Source: Verrucomicrobiales bacterium (GTDB lineage: Bacteria; Verrucomicrobiota; Verrucomicrobiia; Limisphaerales; RI-55). From it: DNA of 17,050 nucleotides. This document shows, one piece after another, positions 7,228-15,171 of this stretch. Numbering within the stretch: the first letter of the stretch is position 1; every line of letters starts with the position of its first letter. Both the position numbers and the translations under genes were made by a program. The notes under the pieces were generated by a model. It made no database searches, had not been told where the DNA came from, and saw nothing but the letters and a program-made list of their open reading frames with translations. The DNA lies in the NCBI GenBank assembly GCA_003484235.1, contig DNDP01000102.1, forward strand, positions 1 to 17,050, in the 5' to 3' direction.

Positions 7228-10200
7228 ATGAACAACGTCGTTTCCCACCTAAGGACGGTTCTTGGAGGTTCCATACTCGGGTTGCTGCTGCAGTCCCCTC
7301 TTTCGCAAGCGGCTGACCCCGCTGAAATCCCCACCCTTTGCGTTGCCAGCGTGGAACAGGGCAACCTTACGGTTGCGGCCCACATTCGTGCGGGTTTTGC
7401 GAGCGTCGTCCTCGAGACCCGACCCGAAGCGGGTGGCGGCGCCTGGTCATCCCACGTCTCGGGATCCTTGGATGGACGCGAAGGCATGGTGGTGTTTCTG
7501 GCTCCAAGCCCTGGTCCAAATGCGATCTTCCGGATTCGCGCCGGACTTGAAACGACGCCTCCGGCCGCCGCCCATTCCGGTCCAAGTCATTTCTCGGTGA
7601 CCTACGGCCTCAGTTCCTGCTTCTTCAGCGAAAACGAGCGCACCGGCCATGTGCTCAATCGGCTCGCCTACGGGCCCAGCGAGTATGATCTGCAGCGAAT
7701 CAGCGTCATCGGACTGGAAGCCTGGATTGCAGAACAGCTGAACCCGGCCGGGATCGATGAAACTTCCAATTCCGCACTGAACAGCCGTTTTGCCGATCTC
7801 TTCTACAGCTTCCAACCCGCCGAGGCGACCAGCCTGGTCCGCACTGGCGACACGGTTAAGTACTTCAAGGGGACCTCCCAGCCGGCTGCGGGCTGGACGG
7901 ACGCCGTCTACAACGACTCCGTCTGGCTGAGCGGTCCGACGGGAATCGGTTTTGGAGACAGCGATGATGCCACGGTGCTGACAGACATGATGGGCGCCTA
8001 CACGACCGTCTTTGCACGGAAAACCTTCAATGTCGTCGATCCTTCAATCTTCAGCCGGCTGGAGCTGCGGATGGACTACGACGACGGATTCGTTGCCTAC
8101 CTCAATGGTCAGGAGATTGCCCGGGCAAACGCGTCGGGCACGCCCCTGTTCAACAGCGTGGCCAGCGGCAGCCATGAGGCGGGTTCGCCCGAGACGTTCG
8201 ATGTCACCGCCTTCAAGGCGAATCTCGTGACCGGCAACAATGTCCTCGCAGTCGTGGGCCTCAACCAGGCGATCGACAGTTCGGACTTCAGCCTGATTCC
8301 GGAACTGGTCGGCCTGAAGACGTTGACGGAAGTCCCCCAGCAGACGCGCATCAAGGGGGTTCGGGAGCTCCAGCAGCTGGTGCACGTCCGGGGTGCCTAC
8401 GGCCGGCGGCAGCTCCAGGCCGTGATGGGTGAGTTCTGGGAGAACCATTTCACGACCGACTACGAGAAGGTGCGCGATTACTTCGATGACCTGCGCAATT
8501 CGGACGCCGTGGACGCGATGCCCTACAGCCAGGCGGAACAGGAAGCCGCCCATGCGGAGTTCCGGGAGCACGAATTCTTCTACCAGAATGCGCTCGGTCA
8601 CTTCGGGGACCTGCTGCTCTACAGTGCCACGAGCCCGGCCCAGCTGATCTATCTGGACAACGTCCTCAACCGGAAAGGTGCGCCCAACGAAAACTACGCC
8701 CGTGAGATCCTCGAGCTTTTCGCGTTCGGCGTGGACAACCGCTACGTGCAGGCGGACATCGAACAGCTCGCCCGCTGTTTCACCGGCTGGACGGTCCGAA
8801 AGATGTGGCCGCAAAATGCACCCACGTATCCGGCGTCGTCCCGCACTCCACCAACTGAACAAAGCGTTCAGTTCACCGACTCGCCGCTGATCGATCTCGG
8901 CTCCGGCTGGAAGTATTTCAAGGGCACCGCCGAACCGACGCCGGTTGGCGGGCAACCAACCACCGCCTGGGCGGCGACGGCGTATGACGATGCTGGCTGG
9001 TCGGCGGGCAGCACCCCGATCGGCTACGGAGAAGTGGGGTTTGGCACGACCTCCTGGTATGGCACCCAGCTGACGGACATGCGCCAAGCGGGCGCCAATC
9101 CCGGCTATCCGTCAGTCTACCTGAGACGAACATTTACGGTCGCCAATCCCGCCTCGCTCGAGAATGTCGTGCTCTCGGTGAAGGCCGACGACGGCTTCGT
9201 CGCCTACCTCAACGGAGTGGAGGTCGCCCGGACCACGACGATGGCCAACACGGGCACACCGCCGCCGTTCAACCGGACGGCGAACGGCAACAGCGCCGAA
9301 CCGCTGGTCGACCAGGACTTCAGCCTCAACGCATACCTTCACCTGCTGAACCCGGCTCCGCAGAACAACGTGTTGGCGATCCAGCTTCACAACGTTTCGA
9401 CGACCAGTTCGGACGGAGCGATCGCCCCGCGCATCGTCCTGCGCTCGCTCCTGCCGGGTTCCATCGAGAACGGCAACCCAAACGGTGTTTGGACGTTCCG
9501 GTTTGATCCCAACGAACATGACACCAACCCGAAGACGCTGTTCTCCGGGACGCCCTACCAGATGAACATCCCCGGCGGCCGCACCGGCATCGCCGGTCTG
9601 TTGGACGCCACCGACGTCATTGACGCGATGGTCACCCATCCGTCCACGGCGGAATTCATCTGCGTGAAGTTGGTGAACCGCTTCGTATCGGACGAGATCA
9701 GCCTTGGGACCTATCACGACCGGAGCGCTCCCGCCGAGCTGCTTGCGGTGGTGGACAACGCAATCGCCGCCTGGAACACCGACGTCAACGGACGCAGGGG
9801 CCATCTCGGGACCGTCATGGGTGCGATCATCGATCCGATCGCCCGGGTCAACGTGTTCTGGGGTGATGCCGGATTCAAGACGAAGATCAAGACCCCGGTG
9901 GAGTACATCAACAGCACGCTCCGGGCGCTGAATTCGCAGTTCCAGCTCTCGGCCAACATTCAGACCTGGAACGACCGCCTGGGCATGCACCTGTTCACCC
10001 GCGACGAGCCGGACGGCTGGTCGGAGATCGGCCTGGACTGGATGGATTCCGGCACGCTCCTGCAGCGGGTGGAGTTCTCGCGGCTGGTGGCCAACGGTTC
10101 CTCGCCCACGGGCAGCTACTATTGGGATCTCAACGCCTGGGTGGCGGCCAACAGCATCACCTCCGCGGCTGGCATCGTGGACTACTTCAACCAGAAGTTT

Positions 10201-10368
10201 TATCAGGGGACGCTGCTGCCGCAGCATGTCAACCTGCTCGTCACCTACGGCAACACGGACGCCAACGGCAATCCCTCGACGCTCAACCCCGCCAACAGCG
10301 CGCACGCGACCCGCGTCCGCGAACTGGTCGGCCTCATCCTTTCCCTGCCCCACTGGCAGTATCAGTAA
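7228..10368 (+). CDS. Large secreted DUF1800 protein with two inserted beta-sandwich domains
   Basis: The protein has 1046 aa from ATG 7228. The frame extends to a TTG at 7192, but the ATG leads directly into a signal peptide (MNNVVSHLRTVLGG, then a hydrophobic run ending SQAA). Residues about 30-130 are a beta-rich segment ending in FRIRAG. The DUF1800 core is split in three: about 142-203 (LNRLAYGPSEYDLQRI...), about 368-551 (GEFWENHF, ENYAREILELFAFGV, ARCFTGWT) and about 743-1046 (FDPNEHD, then FICVKLVNRFVSD). The two gaps hold related beta-sandwich domains at about 204-365 and 554-741. Both contain KYFKGT, a W..G.T.IG.G turn, DDGFVAYLNG and NVLA. These look like galactose-binding-type modules common in Verrucomicrobia. 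DUF1800 has no established biochemical activity. A DUF1501 gene follows after 39 bases, the standard partnership of this family, and the two probably form one transcript. Confidence 0.92.
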   Translation: MNNVVSHLRTVLGGSILGLLLQSPLSQAADPAEIPTLCVASVEQGNLTVAAHIRAGFASVVLETRPEAGGGAWSSHVSGSLDGREGMVVFLAPSPGPNAIFRIRAGLETTPPAAAHSGPSHFSVTYGLSSCFFSENERTGHVLNRLAYGPSEYDLQRISVIGLEAWIAEQLNPAGIDETSNSALNSRFADLFYSFQPAEATSLVRTGDTVKYFKGTSQPAAGWTDAVYNDSVWLSGPTGIGFGDSDDATVLTDMMGAYTTVFARKTFNVVDPSIFSRLELRMDYDDGFVAYLNGQEIARANASGTPLFNSVASGSHEAGSPETFDVTAFKANLVTGNNVLAVVGLNQAIDSSDFSLIPELVGLKTLTEVPQQTRIKGVRELQQLVHVRGAYGRRQLQAVMGEFWENHFTTDYEKVRDYFDDLRNSDAVDAMPYSQAEQEAAHAEFREHEFFYQNALGHFGDLLLYSATSPAQLIYLDNVLNRKGAPNENYAREILELFAFGVDNRYVQADIEQLARCFTGWTVRKMWPQNAPTYPASSRTPPTEQSVQFTDSPLIDLGSGWKYFKGTAEPTPVGGQPTTAWAATAYDDAGWSAGSTPIGYGEVGFGTTSWYGTQLTDMRQAGANPGYPSVYLRRTFTVANPASLENVVLSVKADDGFVAYLNGVEVARTTTMANTGTPPPFNRTANGNSAEPLVDQDFSLNAYLHLLNPAPQNNVLAIQLHNVSTTSSDGAIAPRIVLRSLLPGSIENGNPNGVWTFRFDPNEHDTNPKTLFSGTPYQMNIPGGRTGIAGLLDATDVIDAMVTHPSTAEFICVKLVNRFVSDEISLGTYHDRSAPAELLAVVDNAIAAWNTDVNGRRGHLGTVMGAIIDPIARVNVFWGDAGFKTKIKTPVEYINSTLRALNSQFQLSANIQTWNDRLGMHLFTRDEPDGWSEIGLDWMDSGTLLQRVEFSRLVANGSSPTGSYYWDLNAWVAANSITSAAGIVDYFNQKFYQGTLLPQHVNLLVTYGNTDANGNPSTLNPANSAHATRVRELVGLILSLPHWQYQ

Positions 10369-10407
10369 GCCCCACCGAAATCGAGAACCACCGCATCACA
10401 CACGATT

Positions 10408-11796
10408 ATGGACCTTTCACGACGCAGCTTCCTGAAATCCTCCGGGGCGCTCACCTGGGGCGCGATCACGGCGACCCTCTTCACCCCCGTGCTGTTCCGC
10501 CGGAATCTCTATGCCGGCAACGACAACAACAACCGCCGGGTGATCGTCATCTTCCAGCGCGGCGGCAATGACGGCCTGAACACCGTCATCCCCCGCGGCG
10601 ATGCGGAGTACAACGCCAACAACCGGCCCACGCTGTTCATTCCGGACAACCTCGCGATCGACTCGGGCAACGGCTTTGCCCAGTTCCATCCGGCATTGCA
10701 GCCGATGATGGAGGTTTACAACCACACGTCGATCAACGGCCAGGCCGGCCTGGGCAATCTGGCGGTGATCCATCGCGTCGGCTACTCCGGGCAGTCTCGG
10801 TCGCACTTTGACAGCCAGTTCTATTGGGAGAACGGCACGCCGGGCAACGACGAGCTCACCGAAGGCTCCTTCTACCGGCATCTCGACCGGACGGTCAACC
10901 TCGCGGACATCAACAACTCGTTTGTCGCCGCGGCGCTCTCGAGCAGCCAGATCCTGGCGCTCAAGGGTCCCAAACCGATCCCCAACTTCACCCGCGCCTC
11001 GAGCTACAACCTGACCGGCGGCACCGCCACGGCCACCCGTTTCCTGGGCAAGGTTCCGGGCTCGCCCGGTTCGCCCAACGGCACCGGTCTGCTCGGAATC
11101 TACGGCTCGGCCCACGATCAGCAGGACAAGATCTACCGCTCGCTGGTTCACGACACCGGCAAGCTGATGGGCGCCACGATCGACACGCTCCAGGCGGCGG
11201 TTGCGCAGGGCGCCTACACACCGGAAAACGGCGCGGTCTATCCCAACACCACGCTCGGCCAGCGTCTGACTGAAGCAGCGATGCTGCTCAAACGGACCAC
11301 CGTCAAGGTGCTTGCGGTTGACATCGGTGGCTGGGACACCCACACCGGCCAAGGACAGGTCACCGGTTCCCATGCCGGACTGCTCGGCCAGGTCGCCAAC
11401 TCGTTCCAGGCGCTCTCCCGCGACCTCCAGTCGATGTGGAACGATGTGCTCATCGTCACGAACACGGAGTTTGGCCGCACCTCGCAGGAAAATGGTTCCC
11501 GGGGAACGGACCATGCCGAGGCGTGCGTGGTCTTCGCGGCGGGCGGTTGCGTGAATGGCGGTGTTTACAACTGCGATTCAACAACGTGGGACACCAGCGG
11601 GGTGAGCCCGATGTTCCAGAAATCGGGCCGCTACCTGTCGCGGCGGACGGACTACCGCGCGGTCATGGGCGAGGTCTTCACCCGGTTCCTTGGTGATTCG
11701 AACGGACTTCTGAACGAAATCATTCCCGGCTACGACGCCGCCGCTGCCGCGAATCCCTCGGACTTTGCGCCGCTGAATTACATCCGGACTTCATAG
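10408..11796 (+). CDS. Tat-exported DUF1501 protein
   Basis: This 462-aa protein begins with a twin-arginine signal, SRRSFLKSSG at residues 4-13, followed by a moderately hydrophobic stretch, so it should cross the inner membrane folded. The DUF1501 family lies near the alkaline phosphatase/sulfatase superfamily. Matching elements visible here are FQRGGNDGLN (49-58), DIGGWDTH (305-312), TEFGRT (353-358) and GTDHAE (366-371). The Asp and His residues at those places are likely metal or substrate ligands by analogy. Actual enzyme activity has not been established for the family. The start at 10408 has no ribosome binding site and lies 39 bases after the DUF1800 stop, which suggests an operon, and translational coupling is not obvious. 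A strong terminator follows at 11820. Together with the DUF1800 protein it probably forms an envelope-associated pair. Confidence 0.93.
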   Translation: MDLSRRSFLKSSGALTWGAITATLFTPVLFRRNLYAGNDNNNRRVIVIFQRGGNDGLNTVIPRGDAEYNANNRPTLFIPDNLAIDSGNGFAQFHPALQPMMEVYNHTSINGQAGLGNLAVIHRVGYSGQSRSHFDSQFYWENGTPGNDELTEGSFYRHLDRTVNLADINNSFVAAALSSSQILALKGPKPIPNFTRASSYNLTGGTATATRFLGKVPGSPGSPNGTGLLGIYGSAHDQQDKIYRSLVHDTGKLMGATIDTLQAAVAQGAYTPENGAVYPNTTLGQRLTEAAMLLKRTTVKVLAVDIGGWDTHTGQGQVTGSHAGLLGQVANSFQALSRDLQSMWNDVLIVTNTEFGRTSQENGSRGTDHAEACVVFAAGGCVNGGVYNCDSTTWDTSGVSPMFQKSGRYLSRRTDYRAVMGEVFTRFLGDSNGLLNEIIPGYDAAAAANPSDFAPLNYIRTS

Positions 11797-11819
11797 GTTG
11801 GTTGGTTCTGGTTGGATAC

Positions 11820-11860
11820 GCAGAACCCGCGGACGCTCATCCGCGGGTTCTGCCTTTTTT
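11820..11860 (+). terminator. Strong intrinsic terminator of the DUF1800-DUF1501 unit
   Basis: GCAGAACCCGCGGA (11820-11833) pairs perfectly over 14 bp with TCCGCGGGTTCTGC (11840-11853), with a 6-nt loop, followed by C and six Ts. This is a textbook rho-independent terminator 23 bases after the DUF1501 stop. The opposite strand lacks a T-run after the stem, so it probably works in the plus direction only. Confidence 0.92.
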
Positions 11861-11885
11861 CAGCAGTGCGTTGGATGGGCCCCTC

Positions 11886-13124
11886 CTACCACTTCGATTC
11901 CTTGAGCCGTCGTGCGGCTTCCTCGGCGTTGGCCCGGCTGTTGAACGCCGAGATCCTGAAGTACCCCTCACCCTTGCTGCCGAATCCGCTGCCCGGCGTG
12001 ATCACGATCGCCGCCTCGCTCAGGATCCGGTCGAACATCTGCCAGCTCGTCATGCCTTTCGGCGCCTGGACCCAGATGTAGGGAGCGTTGACGCCACCAA
12101 ACACCGACAGACCGGCGGACTTCACCGCGTCGCAAAGGATCCGCGCGTTGCCCATGTAGTGCTCGATCAATGCCCGGCACTGCGCCTTCCCATCGGGCGA
12201 ATAGACCGCCTCGGCAGCTCGCTGGATCGGGTAGCTCACGCCGTTGAACTTGGTGGTGCTCCGGCGCAGCCAGAGCGGGTGTACCGACCGCTGCTCGCCG
12301 GAAGATGTTTTCGCCAGCACGGTCTTTGGCACGACCGTGTAGGCGCACCGCGTGCCGGTGAAACCCGCATTCTTCGAGAAACTGCGGAACTCGATGGCGC
12401 ATTCCCGTGCCCCCGGGATCTCGTAGATCGAGTGCGGGATGTCCGCCTCGCTGATGAACGCCTCATAGGCCGCGTCAAACAGCAGGATGGTTCCGTGCTT
12501 CAGCGCGTATTCCACCCAGGCCTTCAGACGATCGCGGGTGGCCACCGCACCAGTCGGGTTGTTCGGAAAGCATAGATAGACCAGGTCCACCGGTTGGTTG
12601 GGCAGATCGGCAACAAATCCGTTCTCCACGGTGCACGGCAGGTAGACCAGCCCCTCAAAGGTGCCGTCCTCGCGTGCCGTTCCGGTGTGGCCGGCCATCA
12701 CGTTGGTATCCACGTAAACCGGATAGACCGGGTCCATGACGGCGATGCGGTTCCGGCTGCCGAGAATGTCCAGGATGTTCGCCGTGTCGCACTTGGCGCC
12801 GTCCGACACGAACACCTCGTCGTCGGCAACCTCGAGACCGTGCGCACGAAAATCATTCTCGGCGATGGCCCGCCGCAGAAACTCATACCCCTGCTCGGGA
12901 CCGTAGCCGCGAAAGGTCGAGCGCTCGGCCATTTCGTCGACGGCCTTGTGCATCGCCGCGACGATTGCCGACGGCAAAGGCTCGGTCACATCGCCGATGC
13001 CGCAGCGGATGAGGCGTTTGGCGGCCTCCGGATTGGCGTCGCAGAACGCCTTCACGCGCCGGGCGATTTCGGGAAAAAGATAACCGGCCTTCAGTTTCAG
13101 ATAATTGTCGTTGAGATATGCCAT
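11886..13124 (-). CDS. dapL: LL-diaminopimelate aminotransferase
   Basis: DapL is a PLP enzyme that converts tetrahydrodipicolinate and glutamate directly to LL-diaminopimelate and 2-oxoglutarate. It bypasses the DapD/C/E acylation steps on the way to lysine and peptidoglycan. The 412-aa length is typical. N-terminal family marks are NDNYLKLKAGYLFPEIARRV and CGIGDVTEPLP. PLP-site features are GYGPEQGY (73-80), SDGAKCD (107-113), FPNNPTG (186-192), FDAAYEAFI and the Schiff-base lysine Lys251 in SFSKNAGFTGTRCAY. The C-terminus has TPGSGFG and YFRISAF. ATG 13124 is chosen over an in-frame GTG at 13133 because AGGTG sits six bases upstream of it. Use of DapL is known from plants, Chlamydiae and Verrucomicrobia, which supports the taxonomic call. 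No other dap gene is adjacent. Confidence 0.96.
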   Translation of the reverse strand: MAYLNDNYLKLKAGYLFPEIARRVKAFCDANPEAAKRLIRCGIGDVTEPLPSAIVAAMHKAVDEMAERSTFRGYGPEQGYEFLRRAIAENDFRAHGLEVADDEVFVSDGAKCDTANILDILGSRNRIAVMDPVYPVYVDTNVMAGHTGTAREDGTFEGLVYLPCTVENGFVADLPNQPVDLVYLCFPNNPTGAVATRDRLKAWVEYALKHGTILLFDAAYEAFISEADIPHSIYEIPGARECAIEFRSFSKNAGFTGTRCAYTVVPKTVLAKTSSGEQRSVHPLWLRRSTTKFNGVSYPIQRAAEAVYSPDGKAQCRALIEHYMGNARILCDAVKSAGLSVFGGVNAPYIWVQAPKGMTSWQMFDRILSEAAIVITPGSGFGSKGEGYFRISAFNSRANAEEAARRLKESKW

Positions 13125-13171
13125 GATTCGCACCTGGTCGGCGGAGGTTGTTACGCCAACGGAGGGCGGAG

Positions 13172-13199
13172 GCTAATCACAGGGGCCGGAGCTTGGCAA
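13172..13199 (-). promoter_or_regulatory. Candidate dapL promoter
   Basis: On the minus strand TTGCCA (13199-13194) matches five of six -35 positions. A TGTGATTAG stretch 11 to 20 bases further on could act as an extended -10 (GATTAG), though the spacer of about 15 bases is short. The leader to the ATG would be about 40 bases. Confidence 0.25.
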
Positions 13200-13281
13200 G
13201 ACGGGGACCCATTTTGGGGGCGCACCCTGCTCCGGCAGCCAAAGGGCGAGAATTGACCTGTCGCAATACTTCGGCTCGGGC

Positions 13282-14175
13282 ATGCTCCTCCGCGTGGACC
13301 AACAGCCGCCCTCACGCCTGATCCCGGTACGCGACCGCCAGCAGGCGCGCGACTGGAGCCTGGCGTTGATCAGCCAGGGGATCGAATCGACCATCTTCCA
13401 TGACGAGGATGACGATTCGTGGGCGCTGGAAGTGGACTCGGCCCATTGTGGTGCGGCACTCCGTGTTCTCAAGCAGTACCACGTGGAGAACCGGGGCTGG
13501 AACATGCGCCACGAACTTCCGGGAGTGCATCTGGCCTTCGACTGGGGATGCCTGGGCTGGGCCGTCCTGATGGCATTCGTTCACCACCTTGCTGCGCGAC
13601 CCGGTTCGCCGGTACGCGAAGCCGGGATGCTTTCACAGGCGGCAGCCGGGCTCGGGGAATGGTGGCGGGTCCTGACGGCCATGACGCTGCATGGAGACAT
13701 CGGGCATCTTGCTTCCAACCTGGCGACGGGCACCCTGCTTCTTGGGCTGGCGATGGCCCGGCACGGATCGGGCGCAGGACTGCTCGGGGCGTGGCTTGCG
13801 GGTGCGCTCGCCAATGTCGCCGCCCTGCAGATTTACGGCGAGCAATACCGCAGCCTGGGCGCTTCCGGCATGGTCATGGCCATGCTCGGAATGCTCACCG
13901 CGACAGGTGCATTCGAGGCGGTCCGCCATCTGCCGGGTTGGAGGCGCCTTTTCGGGACACTCGCCGCCGGATTGATGCTGTTCGTGCTCACCGGGTCCGA
14001 TCCCACCACCGACGTGGTGGTCCATTTCGGCGGCTTCGTGGCGGGGTTGATGGTGGGAGCACTGCTGGAACTCGTTCGCGATCCCATCCAGCGAAATTCA
14101 CGGCTGCAATTCCTCGGCATGTCGCTGTTCCTTGGCTCATTCGTCGTCGCCTGGCTGCTCGCGTTGTCACGGTGA
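13282..14175 (+). CDS. Rhomboid-family intramembrane serine protease with N-terminal cytosolic domain
   Basis: This 297-aa protein has a soluble N-terminal part (about 1-75) and a six-helix-type rhomboid core. The core carries the conserved TLHGDIGHLASN loop (His/Asn oxyanion region), the catalytic Ser195 in LGASGMVMAMLG and the catalytic His248 in HFGGFVAGLMVG. The Ser/His dyad is therefore intact and the enzyme should cleave membrane-spanning substrates. The N-terminal region, containing RLIPVRDRQQARDWSLALISQGIES, is a small alpha/beta domain seen at the front of a subset of bacterial rhomboids. Its function is unclear. The ATG at 13282 lacks an obvious ribosome binding site. The gene is divergent from dapL across about 157 bases, and ndk follows after 121 bases on the same strand. 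No substrate can be named from context. Confidence 0.9.
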   Translation: MLLRVDQQPPSRLIPVRDRQQARDWSLALISQGIESTIFHDEDDDSWALEVDSAHCGAALRVLKQYHVENRGWNMRHELPGVHLAFDWGCLGWAVLMAFVHHLAARPGSPVREAGMLSQAAAGLGEWWRVLTAMTLHGDIGHLASNLATGTLLLGLAMARHGSGAGLLGAWLAGALANVAALQIYGEQYRSLGASGMVMAMLGMLTATGAFEAVRHLPGWRRLFGTLAAGLMLFVLTGSDPTTDVVVHFGGFVAGLMVGALLELVRDPIQRNSRLQFLGMSLFLGSFVVAWLLALSR

Positions 14176-14257
14176 GGGCCGCGCCCACCTGCCCATTGGC
14201 AGCCGACACGAGCCCGACGGCGCCCGTATTTGGGGCGACGCAACCCGTTGAAAATTA

Positions 14258-14280
14258 GGCTGGCGTCCGGTGGGCCAGCC
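14258..14280. repeat. Hairpin between the rhomboid gene and ndk
   Basis: GGCTGGC (14258-14264) and GCCAGCC (14274-14280) form a perfect 7-bp stem with a 9-nt loop. In the plus direction it lies in the ndk leader, 17 bases before the ATG, with no T-run. In the minus direction it is followed by TAATTTTC, so it would look more like a terminator for leftward transcripts. Confidence 0.45.
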
Positions 14281-14296
14281 CGTATCGTCCCGGCCC

Positions 14297-14710
14297 ATGC
14301 AAAAAACTGTCATCTTGTTGAAGCCGGACTGCATCGAGAAAAACCTCGCCGGCGAGGCGCTCAGCCGCTTCGAAAAGGCCGGGTTGAAGATCCGTGCCTG
14401 CAAAATGATGCAACTGTCCAAGGAGATTCTGGCCGACCATTACTCGCACCTTGCCGACAAGCCCTTCTTTCCGGAAATCGTCTCCTTCATGCAGTCCTCG
14501 CCCGTGATCGCCATTGCGCTCGAGGGCAGGGACGCCATCGCCGGCGTGCGTGAATTGCTGGGTCCGACCGATTCAAAAGCCGCCCCCAAGGGAACGATCC
14601 GCGGCGATCTCGGCACCGACAAGATGCGGAACATCGCGCACGCTTCGGATTCCGAGGAGACCGCCGCAGCGGAATTGAAACGCTTCTTCGCGCCCGGCGA
14701 AATCTACTGA
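14297..14710 (+). CDS. ndk: Nucleoside diphosphate kinase
   Basis: NDK equilibrates nucleoside tri- and diphosphates through a phosphohistidine. The 137-aa length is normal. The family pattern is complete: MQKTVILLKPDC at the start, the GLKI segment, MQSSPVIAIALEG, and RNIAHASDS with the active-site His115. Preceding TDSKAAPKGTIRGDLG is the usual nucleotide-binding loop. The open frame begins at 14270, but ATG 14297 matches the conserved N-terminus of the family. No clear ribosome binding site is visible. A 7-bp hairpin lies just upstream. The last 7 bases overlap the 3' end of the convergent DUF4234 gene. Confidence 0.97.
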   Translation: MQKTVILLKPDCIEKNLAGEALSRFEKAGLKIRACKMMQLSKEILADHYSHLADKPFFPEIVSFMQSSPVIAIALEGRDAIAGVRELLGPTDSKAAPKGTIRGDLGTDKMRNIAHASDSEETAAAELKRFFAPGEIY

Positions 14711-15156
14711 CCGGCCTCTTCCGTTGGCGCGGCAGCCTTCTCGTCCAGCGGCTCCCCGCCGGGCTCCAGGTAGCGGTTGATCACATCCTGGATCATCCAG
14801 GATGACCAGAGCCCCAGGGCGATCGAAATCACCAGTCCGATGCCGGCCGTCGCGAAGGCGATCAGGTAGGCGCCGGCATTGAGCCCCAGCACGAGGTTCC
14901 CGAGATTCCGGTTGGCCCAGGGTTTTACCCGATAGCCGGGGTCGCTCTGGATGGAATAGGCGTACCAAACCTCGAAAATGCTCCCGCCGATTCCCAGCGT
15001 GAAGAGGCTCACCAATAGGATCAGCCAGAAGCTGAACTGCCGCCGACCGATGACGTGGTTCACGCCGGCGCTCATGCTCGGCGTCCAGTAAAGACCGTAA
15101 AACCCCAGCGTCACCACGCTCAGGAGGATCACCCGGTTCAGACTCCGACGTTTCAT
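14704..15156 (-). CDS. DUF4234-type small membrane protein
   Basis: This 150-aa protein begins with a short basic stretch and then VILLSVVTLGFYGLYW, the signature of the DUF4234 family of small membrane proteins. Further hydrophobic segments lie near residues 42-65 (FSFWLILLVSLFTLGIGGSIF) and 85-125 (two runs, including AYLIAFATAGIGLVISIALG), giving about four membrane passes. SIFEVWYAYSIQ is a second recognisable family-like motif. The C-terminus is acidic and soluble. The biochemical role is unknown. The gene starts 15 bases after the stop of the upstream hydrolase on the same strand, so the two are probably one transcript. Its 3' end overlaps ndk by 7 bases. A perfect 10+1+10 dyad lies within it at 14784-14804. 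Confidence 0.8.
   Translation of the reverse strand: MKRRSLNRVILLSVVTLGFYGLYWTPSMSAGVNHVIGRRQFSFWLILLVSLFTLGIGGSIFEVWYAYSIQSDPGYRVKPWANRNLGNLVLGLNAGAYLIAFATAGIGLVISIALGLWSSWMIQDVINRYLEPGGEPLDEKAAAPTEEAGQ
14784..14804. repeat. Perfect 10+1+10 inverted repeat inside the DUF4234 gene
   Basis: CATCCTGGAT (14784-14793) is mirrored exactly as ATCCAGGATG (14795-14804) around a single central C. It lies in coding sequence for the Trp-Met-Ile-Gln-Asp region, about 75 bases past the end of ndk. It could be a protein-binding dyad, or an RNA stem of about 8 bp with a 5-nt loop, but no T-run follows on either strand. Confidence 0.6.
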
Positions 15157-15171
15157 GGGAATTGAAACTGA

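Noticed and set aside
9112..10353. 413-codon minus-strand frame opposite the DUF1800 gene
   Set aside because: Antisense shadow of a well-supported gene. It has no motifs, and its composition is dominated by Val, Arg, Gly and Asp.
10417..11514. 365-codon minus-strand frame opposite the DUF1501 gene
   Set aside because: Antisense shadow. The plus strand carries a Tat signal and family motifs throughout.
11802..12575. 257-codon plus-strand frame opposite dapL
   Set aside because: It runs through the terminator and antisense to dapL, which has complete catalytic motifs.
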